Source of the DNA: Nitrospinaceae bacterium
Lineage (GTDB): Bacteria; Nitrospinota; Nitrospinia; Nitrospinales; VA-1
NCBI GenBank assembly: GCA_012961055.1
Contig: DUAA01000296.1
Coordinates: forward strand, 4,213 to 9,509
Reading direction: 5' to 3'
Length of the DNA stretch: 5,297 nt
The notes below the pieces were generated by a model, which did not search any database, was not told where the DNA came from, and worked only from the letters and a program-made list of their open reading frames with translations. The position numbers and the translations under genes are program-made. Position 1 is the first letter of the stretch. Every line of letters starts with the position of its first letter. Positions 1-5,297 of this stretch are shown here, one piece after another.

Positions 1-702
1 GCTTTCCCTGGCATTGAAATCACCGTCAAGTTTCATGACTTCAATATTCATATGCTCGCTTATTTCAAGGATTATGAATCCATCCAACCCAAGCTCAAGG
101 CTCGGGTGAAGATAATGACGGAAACTCGAGAAAATCGAATGCTTCAGTTGATCGAACGAGTGAATCAGGTGATCCCGCAAAAGTTTCAGGGAGCGATAAA
201 ATTTGAGAACGTAAAAAGAGCTGCCGAGGGGGTTCTTGCTAGGCCACATCTTGCGCGTGAGATGGTGAGGCTCGGCATCGTTTCAAGTACGTATCAGGCC
301 TTTGAGCGATATTTGGTCAAATATAATATTGAGCGGGAAAACCTGGATGTGCAAACCGCAATTTCTTTGGTGCGGGAAAGTAAGGGTGTGCCGGTGATGG
401 CTCATCCGGGAGAGCGGTCTTACTCTCTCATTTGCCCGGAAAAAGGGCGGTTGCCCGAAAATGCTCCGGTATTGCTGGAGGAACTAAATACAATGGGACT
501 TCTGGGTCTAGAGTGCCATTACCCTTATCACGAAAGAATGGGCACCGTTTCCTATTTCATCAACCTGGCAGAAAACTTAGATCTCATCGTAACCGGTAGT
601 CGCGACTTCCACGGATTCAATTCTCATCAGAAAGTCAATATCTTTGGCACCACAAAAATGGAACCCGAATTTTTTGAGAGATTCCAAGCCGTGTGGAATT
701 GA
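1..702 (+). CDS. PHP-domain phosphatase, TrpH / RNase AM-like, 5'-truncated by window edge
   Basis: The reading frame is open from base 1, so this is the last 233 residues of a longer protein. The ATG at position 52 is internal: the codons before it encode a recognisable PHP motif, GIE (residues 4-6) followed by the metal-site histidine of NIHML (H17). Further signatures are ARPHLA (H83), MAHPGE (H135) and DFHG (D202, H204), which are conserved metal or active-site positions of the TrpH/YciV branch. The family hydrolyses nucleoside 3',5'-bisphosphates, and E. coli YciV (RNase AM) trims rRNA 5' ends as a cytosolic 5'-3' exonuclease. Relatives are about 280-300 residues long, so roughly 50-60 residues with the first His and Asp motifs lie outside the window. 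The block before DFHG reads TGSR instead of the usual TGGS, a mild variation. The gene ends in TGA, and I see no strong terminator after it. The family call is firm; the substrate is inferred. Confidence 0.9.
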   Translation, partial: AFPGIEITVKFHDFNIHMLAYFKDYESIQPKLKARVKIMTETRENRMLQLIERVNQVIPQKFQGAIKFENVKRAAEGVLARPHLAREMVRLGIVSSTYQAFERYLVKYNIERENLDVQTAISLVRESKGVPVMAHPGERSYSLICPEKGRLPENAPVLLEELNTMGLLGLECHYPYHERMGTVSYFINLAENLDLIVTGSRDFHGFNSHQKVNIFGTTKMEPEFFERFQAVWN

Positions 703-749
703 TTCACCGACTCTGCTTTATTCTTACAATGTCCTGAGTGATGAAAGTT

Positions 750-1008
750 TTAATCAATCCTTAGTTTCACTAAAGTACTTTCCATCACATCGTCAAACAC
801 AAAATCCTTTTTCGGGCTGTTAGGGTAGCTGTTGTGACAGTTGACAGAGCCGCGTGTCAACGCAATACCTGTACAAATGGACTGAAAATATTTCTTTTCG
901 ACCCAACCCCCCGGTAAATTTAACGTATGGGCGGATGGGGTGCATCTCCACCCGTTCGAGACCGTTTTGTTCAAATTCATTGGCCGGCTCGTTCTGTGGA
1001 TTTATGGG
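750..1008 (-). pseudogene. Remnant of a DUF3365 (Tll0287-like) heme-domain gene
   Basis: Read on the minus strand from 1008, one frame gives PINPQNEPANEFEQ, then NGLERVEMHPIRPYVKFTGG. This resembles the stretch before the heme site in DUF3365 domains. A second frame, ending at the TAA at 750-752, continues with EKKYFQ, IALTRGSVNCHNSYPNSPKK and DFVFDDVM, which matches the family's CxxCHN-HP-SPKKDF-GDVMG region. The two frames meet near a run of six G (complement of 907-912), a likely slippage site. The heme motif CxxCH has become SVNCH, consistent with a TGT-to-TCT change, so covalent heme attachment should be lost. Only about 85 residues of a domain roughly twice that size remain, with no signal peptide. 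The open frame at 750-980 that starts with ATG is therefore probably not a real gene. The family match is from memory of the motif, not from a search. Confidence 0.72.
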
Positions 1009-2421
1009 CTATTGAGATTTGCCTTTCCAACGTTGGACATCTTTCATGAATTTTTGACGATCCATATTGGTGTCCCAGGGAAAAATATCCATCAAGGGTT
1101 CTAGAGCATAATTGGACTTGTCTTCTGGAGGAAGCTCAAACCCACCATTTGTGATCCGATATATATTATTAAAAGTCCGGTAGTTCCCACAAAGGGTCAC
1201 ATAATCCCAGGATGTGGTTCCTTCTATAAGATTGCATAGCTCTGATGAAGAGATGCCTTCGTAGAGATTGATTTTTCCAATGTCTCCTTTATGAAGTTGT
1301 GGCTTCCCAGGTTGTCCAAAATCTATGCTCCATGCCTGAGAATCTTTTTGCCCAAATACTTCCAGTTGATAAACAATCTGCCAATGATGCCAACCGTCGA
1401 GCAATTCGCTGTTTATGATCCGATCGAGCAAACAATTTTTAATAAAATTATCTACGACTTTTATTTCACTTTTATATTGTTTAGGATCCGTAGTTTGAGT
1501 TTTGATCGCGGGAATGTAAGCATGTGGTTTGAAGGTTATAAGAGCACTGTCGTCTTCTTTGACCTGTACAAAGTCAGATGACTGTTTTTCGATCGTCACT
1601 TTTTCCTTGGAAATATGGGCGACATCACCGGAAAAAAATGGGGCACTGGGTACTTCCGGACAAAAGGCGGTCAAGTCCCTTAGGAACTGATCCTGAGTAA
1701 TGGGGAACGAAACCTGATTCATAAAAATCAACTCATCTCGATATCGAAAAGCTGCTGATCCGGGCACCACCATTTTTGGATTCAGCATCTTCACCACGTT
1801 CAGAAAAGTGCAGTATTCGTCAACAGGCAATGTGAGGGGCCTGTTATAAGAAAGGTTGCCCTCAATTAAAGGAACAAACCGAGAATGAAAAAAATCTATC
1901 TGACCGTACAACTCTCCGATGTGTTGGATAATATCTGGATTCACCATAGAGTCGACTTGATTCCATATTGTCACCTCTCCGTCATTCACTAGCAATCCAT
2001 GTTCAGGAAAAGGATCTTCAGCGGTGCTCAACTGGTTTCGTGAAGGGGTGGGCGTTATTGTCACATCCTTGACTTGAATGGGCTCGAAATCTGCGACTAC
2101 TTTAATATTTTTAAATTCCAGTTCGCTAAGAATATCTAAAAGAAGATTGTCCTGAGGCGCAAGGATGATGGTGTCGGGGGTGATGATCCTCTCATTTTGG
2201 ACTAGGTAAGCCAGAGTCCGTACATCGAAATGGTCTTGGTGCCGGTGCGAAATATTTAGAACGTCAAGCGAGGGGACTTTATCTTTTTCAAGAATGATAC
2301 TGGGACATAATGTGTTGATTTCTTCCCACAGATAATCGAACCAAACCGGGTCGGTCATTATGGTTGTTTCTTTCGATTGTATGAGGAGGCAGGCATGCCC
2401 GATCAAAGTCGTCTTGATCAT
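1009..2421 (-). CDS. MBL-fold metallohydrolase with an extra C-terminal region, function unknown
   Basis: The 470-residue protein opens with the MBL-fold pattern LIGHACLLI (6-14) and a TDP aspartate (D24). The metal-binding HxHxDH motif follows as HRHQDH (59-64), and a later aspartate sits in WNQVDS (D157). This resembles the UlaG / CMP-Neu5Ac-hydroxylase-like branch of the superfamily, which contains Zn- or Fe-dependent hydrolases. I cannot place the usual third metal histidine with confidence; H141 in PEHGLLV is one candidate. Residues about 290-430 form a further region, including GWHHWQIVYQLEV and IEGTTSWDYVTLCGNYRTF, which I do not recognise as a catalytic domain. No signal peptide or membrane segment is visible, so it is probably cytosolic. 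The ATG is supported by AGGA eight bases upstream (complement of 2430-2433). The stop codon touches the DUF3365 remnant. The fold is firm; the substrate is unknown. Confidence 0.9.
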   Translation of the reverse strand: MIKTTLIGHACLLIQSKETTIMTDPVWFDYLWEEINTLCPSIILEKDKVPSLDVLNISHRHQDHFDVRTLAYLVQNERIITPDTIILAPQDNLLLDILSELEFKNIKVVADFEPIQVKDVTITPTPSRNQLSTAEDPFPEHGLLVNDGEVTIWNQVDSMVNPDIIQHIGELYGQIDFFHSRFVPLIEGNLSYNRPLTLPVDEYCTFLNVVKMLNPKMVVPGSAAFRYRDELIFMNQVSFPITQDQFLRDLTAFCPEVPSAPFFSGDVAHISKEKVTIEKQSSDFVQVKEDDSALITFKPHAYIPAIKTQTTDPKQYKSEIKVVDNFIKNCLLDRIINSELLDGWHHWQIVYQLEVFGQKDSQAWSIDFGQPGKPQLHKGDIGKINLYEGISSSELCNLIEGTTSWDYVTLCGNYRTFNNIYRITNGGFELPPEDKSNYALEPLMDIFPWDTNMDRQKFMKDVQRWKGKSQ

Positions 2422-2571
2422 TTTTTAATTCCTAAACTTATTGAGAGGGTTGAGATTAACCGAACGAGGCTGGTAATTCAAGTTGTAGTTTTCACTTGGC
2501 TGGGGCCAATTTGCAATAGGTTTATCGGGTCGGAATAAGGTCTGTTGGCTTCATGGGGTACGGCTCATTAT

Positions 2572-2602
2572 TTACATCCACTCTTTGGAAGAGTGGATGT
2601 AA
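2572..2602. repeat. Perfect 14-bp inverted repeat with a 3-base loop
   Basis: TTACATCCACTCTT (2572-2585) and AAGAGTGGATGTAA (2589-2602) are exact reverse complements separated by TGG. No T-run follows on either strand, so it does not look like an intrinsic terminator. It lies inside the transposase remnant. The right arm encodes K-S-G-C-N, the decayed ENGYN block, and the left arm sits where the remnant has lost about 8 bases compared with the family pattern. The symmetry is seen directly. Whether it forms a hairpin, binds a regulator or is only a scar of mutation is not known. Confidence 0.93.
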
Positions 2603-2725
2603 TAAATCGGTCGATGGAAAGTTAAGGGATGAATTACTGGGTGGAGAACCCTTTACACCCTCACTGGAAGTTCAGATACTGATTGAAAACTATAACCAAA
2701 TTGGACGACATAATTCACTGAATTA

Positions 2726-2752
2726 TTGACATCCAGCGCTAGAGGCTATACA
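2726..2752 (+). promoter_or_regulatory. Candidate sigma-70-type promoter for the FAH-family gene
   Basis: TTGACA (2726-2731) is a perfect -35 hexamer. It is followed after 15 bases by TATACA (2747-2752), a 4-of-6 match to the -10 consensus. The spacing is shorter than the ideal 17, which weakens the call. The site is about 60 bases before the FAH start and points toward it. It lies within the end of the transposase remnant, and the -35 box includes the TGA that replaced the family's Arg codon. Confidence 0.4.
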
Positions 2753-2800
2753 TATCCTCTGAAAGTGGGAATACTAACGTAAAAAGTGGTTCAGATAACT

Positions 2801-2805
2801 GAGGT
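2801..2805 (+). promoter_or_regulatory. Ribosome binding site that decides the FAH-family start
   Basis: GAGGT sits seven bases before the GTG at 2813, a good Shine-Dalgarno position. The more upstream GTG at 2786 has only a weak GGGA-like sequence before it and would add nine residues that fit no family pattern. The ATG at 2811 is out of frame. Confidence 0.6.
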
Positions 2806-2812
2806 AGCTCAT

Positions 2813-3469
2813 GTGTTGCAGATTTCGATAAATGGCAAGTTGTTTGAACCTTACCGGATTTTTTGTATAGGCAAAAATTATGATGAACACGTAAAAGAAC
2901 TGGGGGGTAAAGCGCCAGAGGAACCGGTGGTGTTTATGAAATCGGTTGCTAGTATTGTGGCCCCAGGCGCAAACTTGTTTGTGCCTCAACATGGCAATCT
3001 TTTGCATCATGAAGTAGAGGTGGTTCTATTGATCGGTCAGGAAGGGCGGGATATTCTAGAAGCGGATGCCTTGTCACATATTGCCGGAATCACTTTGGGT
3101 TTGGATTTAACACTGCGAGATGTTCAAGATCGGTTAAAAAAATCCGGACTTCCTTGGGAGCTTTCAAAATCGTTTGACCAAAGTGCTCCGCTTGGAATTT
3201 TCAAGGCATACGATCCAGACTCTATCGACCTTGAAAATTTATCGTTCTGGTGTTCGGTTAATGGTGACCTTCGACAACAGGGCAATACTCGAAACATGAT
3301 ATTCCCCGTCAAGAGTTTGATTTATAAGTTGAGTAGATGGTGGACCTTGAAGCCGGGTGATATTATTTTCACCGGTACTCCTGCCGGGGTGGGACTGCTT
3401 AAAGCCGGAGATCAGGTGGACATTGAGAGCGCCGAAACGGGTAAGTATTCCTGGGACTTCTCCCCTTAG
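2813..3469 (+). CDS. Fumarylacetoacetate hydrolase (FAH) family enzyme, FAHD1/YcgM-like
   Basis: From the GTG at 2813 this encodes 218 residues, the usual size of single-domain FAH enzymes such as FAHD1 and YcgM. Metal ligands are visible as HHEVEV (E67, E69) and GLDLTLRD (D98). The lid motif NYDEHVKELG supplies H26 and E29, matching the His-Glu pair of FAHD1. SKSFDQSAPLG (K119) and FTGTPAGVG (186-194) are the other family signatures. The family uses Mg2+ or Mn2+ in the cytosol to cleave acylpyruvates, decarboxylate oxaloacetate or tautomerise related keto acids; the sequence does not tell which. I prefer 2813 over the GTG at 2786 because GAGGT precedes it and because the protein then begins with LQISINGKLFEPYRIFCIGKNY-type sequence as in relatives. 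It stands alone, with a possible promoter in the upstream transposase remnant. Family firm, reaction open. Confidence 0.9.
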   Translation: MLQISINGKLFEPYRIFCIGKNYDEHVKELGGKAPEEPVVFMKSVASIVAPGANLFVPQHGNLLHHEVEVVLLIGQEGRDILEADALSHIAGITLGLDLTLRDVQDRLKKSGLPWELSKSFDQSAPLGIFKAYDPDSIDLENLSFWCSVNGDLRQQGNTRNMIFPVKSLIYKLSRWWTLKPGDIIFTGTPAGVGLLKAGDQVDIESAETGKYSWDFSP

Positions 3470-3829
3470 AGAGAATTGCTCAATTTAATAATGTTATCGA
3501 TGAGTTTCTTGAGTCTGGATAAATAGTTAAGGATGTATTTTTAAGGACGGAATACTCCTTTTTGATGTGACTATTGGGTAAGTATTTTAGCTGTTTCACT
3601 TCTTCATCTTTGACAGTTTAATCAAGGTTTTTCTGGCAGTTTGATTGCTATGCTGAACTTCCTGCAGGAAATAAAAATATTTATATCCACATATCCAGTC
3701 ACTGCACTGAAACCTTTTAAACTCAAGATCATGTGTGCTGGGTAAGTAGAGCCAGACTTATTGTCATAAGCTTTCTAGTTTTTTTGTGGAGAAAAATTTT
3801 TGCTCTTGTCATTTTTAATCTCAAGAATT
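3470..3829. other. Convergent intergenic spacer with no convincing gene
   Basis: This AT-rich stretch lies between the 3' ends of the FAH-family gene and ruvB. I checked all frames by eye. The longest notable one is a 53-codon open frame on the minus strand (3757-3599), with no start codon except a late ATG. It includes FKRFQCSDWICGYKYFYF, and I recognise no family. The spacer also holds a 12-bp palindrome TTCCTGCAGGAA (3659-3670) and two copies of GGGTAAGTA. No RNA gene is recognisable. Confidence 0.6.
3543..3563 (+). terminator. Weak candidate terminator after the FAH-family gene
   Basis: AAGGA (3543-3547) can pair with TCCTT (3556-3560) across an 8-base loop, and the T-run extends to 3563. 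It is 74 bases past the FAH stop codon. The stem is only five pairs with two G-C pairs, so the structure is marginal. Confidence 0.3.
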
Positions 3830-4855
3830 TTAAAATAGGTTTTTTTGATTCTTTTGACTGGGTGGAAGTTTGTTGAAATGTTTGTACGCCAATGACGTGG
3901 CTACCCGGCCACGGGGAGTGCGTTGAATGAATCCTGTTTGGATGAGGTAGGGTTCCAACACGTCTTCGATGGTGTCTTTCTCTTCGCTGATGGATGCGGC
4001 AAGGCTTTCGATACCTACCGGTCCACCGGAATATTTTTCGATCATTGCCAACAACAGCTTATGATCCATTTTGTCGAGCCCTTTATTGTCCACTTCCATC
4101 ATTTCGAGAGCATTGGAGGCGACTTCGCGCGTGATGATGCCATTGGCTTTTACTTGGGCGTAGTCACGCACGCGCCTTAGCAGGCGGTTGGCAATTCTTG
4201 GTGTGCCACGCGACCGGCGAGCGATTTCGTTGGCTCCTTCAGGGACGATGGAGATTTTAAGAATGTTGGCCGAACGGGTAAGAATGATTTCCAGTTCTTT
4301 CTCGCTGTAATAGTCGAGTCGGTGTACCACCCCAAACCTGTCACGCAGGGGAGAGGTGAGCAGGCCAGCCCGGGTCGTTGCCCCTACTAGGGTGAAGGGT
4401 GGTAGTTCCAACTTTATGGAGCGAGCGCTGGGTCCCTGACCGATCATGATGTCTAGTTTATAGTCTTCCATTGCTGAATAGAGAATCTCTTCGATTACAT
4501 TGGAGAGGCGATGGATCTCATCGATGAAAAGAACATCGCCTTTCTTTAAGTTAGTGAGAAGAGCTGCCAAGTCTCCTGACTTTTCGATAACTGGGCCGGA
4601 AGTGCTTTTGATGTTTGCTCTCATTTCGGAAGCGATAATATTTGCCAATGTAGTTTTTCCAAGACCCGGTGGACCGTAAAACAGCACATGATCGAGGGAC
4701 TCCTCCCTCATCTTGGCGGCGGCTATGAAGATGTTCAGGTTTTCCTTGATCTTTTCCTGCCCGACATAATCGGTTAGTTGGCTGGGTCTGAGGCTATTAT
4801 CATATTTGATCTCTTCGCTACTCAGTTCCGAATCTATAAGTCTGTCGTTTTCCAT
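3830..4855 (-). CDS. ruvB: Holliday junction branch migration ATPase RuvB
   Basis: RuvB is the hexameric AAA+ motor that, loaded by RuvA, drives branch migration of Holliday junctions in recombinational repair. The 341 residues are the normal family length. Seen in order: the N-terminal [13 protein letters not shown] (21-33), Walker A GPPGLGKT (61-68), Walker B VLFIDEIH (108-115), sensor 1 GATTRAG (158-164), the arginine-finger segment SPLRDRFG (168-175) and sensor 2 [13 protein letters not shown] (216-228). The C-terminal winged helix includes [11 protein letters not shown] and [14 protein letters not shown] (311-324), which contacts DNA. No key residue is missing. Its ATG overlaps the ruvA stop codon by one base (TAATG), with no strong ribosome site of its own, which implies translational coupling. 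No clear intrinsic terminator was found downstream. Confidence 0.97.
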   Translation of the reverse strand: MENDRLIDSELSSEEIKYDNSLRPSQLTDYVGQEKIKENLNIFIAAAKMREESLDHVLFYGPPGLGKTTLANIIASEMRANIKSTSGPVIEKSGDLAALLTNLKKGDVLFIDEIHRLSNVIEEILYSAMEDYKLDIMIGQGPSARSIKLELPPFTLVGATTRAGLLTSPLRDRFGVVHRLDYYSEKELEIILTRSANILKISIVPEGANEIARRSRGTPRIANRLLRRVRDYAQVKANGIITREVASNALEMMEVDNKGLDKMDHKLLLAMIEKYSGGPVGIESLAASISEEKDTIEDVLEPYLIQTGFIQRTPRGRVATSLAYKHFNKLPPSQKNQKNLF

Positions 4856-5297
4856 TATAAAATATTCAAACTTTCTTTAATGAGATCTTCCAGACTGGTA
4901 TCTTTGCCGTTCAGGTTATAGATTGTTTTTAGGGCTTTTTCCGCTTCCGGTTTTTTATAGCCGAGGTGGACAAGAGCCGAGAGCGCATCATCAAAATAGC
5001 TTTTTATAGATGCAGAATCAGACCTATGATCCATATCCAGTGCCAGGTCTGCCAATTTGTCTTTCATTTCCATGGCCAAGCGCTCGGCGGTTTTTTTCCC
5101 GACACCGGGTATGGAACTTAGTTTTGCGGAGTCATTATTCATCACGGCGGAAATAAAATCCTCTGGTGGCATGCCAGATAGGATGCCCAGAGCAAGGCGA
5201 GGCCCGACCTTGTTAATGATGATGAGTTTTTGGAAAATACTTTGTTCTACCTCAGTCAGGAAACCGAAAAGTTTAAGTTCGTCTTCTCGCACTCGGG
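4855..5297 (-). CDS. ruvA: Holliday junction DNA-binding protein RuvA, 5'-truncated by window edge
   Basis: RuvA tetramers grip the four-way junction and recruit RuvB rings. The visible part begins within the N-terminal OB domain at [11 protein letters not shown], a conserved internal stretch. The GTG at 5290-5292 is thus an ordinary Val codon, not the start, and the frame is open to the window edge. About 146 of roughly 200 residues are present. Counting from that Val, two helix-hairpin-helix motifs are visible, [14 protein letters not shown] (27-40) and [14 protein letters not shown] (61-74). A hydrophilic linker (about 84-97) follows, and then the RuvB-binding domain [25 protein letters not shown] (100-121, with a few more helical residues to 145). 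The first HhH has Asn-Lys where many relatives have Ser-Gly, probably lineage variation. The gene shares one base with ruvB. Whether ruvC precedes it cannot be seen here. Confidence 0.95.
   Translation of the reverse strand, partial: RVREDELKLFGFLTEVEQSIFQKLIIINKVGPRLALGILSGMPPEDFISAVMNNDSAKLSSIPGVGKKTAERLAMEMKDKLADLALDMDHRSDSASIKSYFDDALSALVHLGYKKPEAEKALKTIYNLNGKDTSLEDLIKESLNIL

Larger units (their letters stand above)
2521..2753 (+). pseudogene. Decayed 3' end of an IS3-family transposase gene (orfB)
   Basis: This spacer encodes the C-terminal part of an IS3-type DDE integrase in several frames. FIGSE (2521-2535) is followed by an in-frame TAA and a one-base shift, then WLHGVRLIIYI (2546-2578). 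A loss of about 8 bases follows, then WKSGCNKSVDGKLRDELLGG (2586-2645), FTPSLEVQILIEN, YNQIGRHNSLNY (2691-2726), a TGA stop, and HPALEAIH. The family pattern is W-E-N-G-Y-N-E-S-F-N-G-K-L-R-D-E-L, then YN..RPHS.LGYRPPAPEA. Nearly every difference is one base from the expected codon. The catalytic Glu of ESFNGK is Lys here (AAA, 2604-2606). About four codons are missing between LIEN and YN. The element cannot make an active transposase. I could not find its 5' part or terminal inverted repeats, so its limits are uncertain; 2422-2520 shows nothing I can assign. Confidence 0.85.

Noticed and set aside
750..980. 76-codon minus-strand open frame as a functional small gene
   Set aside because: Its first third is out of frame with the DUF3365-like sequence, and the heme motif is damaged. 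A decayed fragment explains it better.
1291..1581. 96-codon plus-strand open frame
   Set aside because: It lies antisense inside the MBL-fold gene, has no ribosome site or recognisable motifs, and is a shadow of that gene.
2572..2602. The inverted repeat as an intrinsic terminator
   Set aside because: No T-run follows the stem on either strand, and it sits within the transposase remnant rather than just after a live gene.
2774..3010. 78-codon minus-strand open frame
   Set aside because: It is antisense to the start of the FAH-family gene, whose metal-site and lid motifs establish the true frame.
3124..3312. 62-codon minus-strand open frame
   Set aside because: It is antisense to the middle of the FAH-family gene and has no recognisable motifs.
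3596..3757. 53-codon minus-strand open frame with a Cys-containing segment (FQCSDWICGYK)
   Set aside because: It has no usable start codon before the last few residues, and an open frame of this length is unremarkable in AT-rich DNA. I could not link it to a family.
3780..3830. Intrinsic terminator for ruvB
   Set aside because: Only a TCTTG/CAAGA pairing with a long loop and A/T runs is visible, too weak to call.
3923..4180. 85-codon plus-strand open frame
   Set aside because: It is antisense to the strongly conserved C-terminal half of ruvB and shows no family features.

Overview
The window looks like ordinary bacterial chromosome from a moderately AT-rich Gram-negative. The RuvA/RuvB sequences, a TrpH/RNase AM-type PHP phosphatase and the trace of a DUF3365 (Tll0287-like) heme domain suggest a deltaproteobacterium- or Nitrospinota-like lineage. 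That placement is an inference; nothing here fixes the taxon.

Layout. Positions 1-702 (+) hold the 3' part of a PHP-domain phosphatase gene whose start lies outside the window. Positions 750-1008 (-) hold a broken fragment of a DUF3365 heme-domain gene, with a frameshift and a lost heme cysteine. It directly abuts the stop codon of a 470-residue MBL-fold metallohydrolase gene (1009-2421, -). Positions 2422-2812 look like an intergenic spacer, but about 2521-2753 is the decayed 3' end of an IS3-family transposase gene. It carries frameshifts, a nonsense codon, a deletion and a Glu-to-Lys change at the catalytic glutamate. It also contains a perfect 14-bp inverted repeat and a promoter-like sequence facing the next gene, a fumarylacetoacetate hydrolase (FAH) family enzyme (2813-3469, +). 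A 360-base spacer (3470-3829) without a convincing gene separates this gene from the convergent ruvA-ruvB pair (4855-5297 and 3830-4855, -), the Holliday-junction branch-migration motor. The two ruv genes overlap by one base, and ruvA runs off the right edge.

Only ruvA and ruvB clearly work together. The PHP, MBL-fold and FAH genes look like separate housekeeping or metabolic units. I see no CRISPR array, tRNA, rRNA, phage module or defence system. The interesting material is in the spacers: two gene remnants, one of which may now supply a promoter. I do not see a new multi-gene system.
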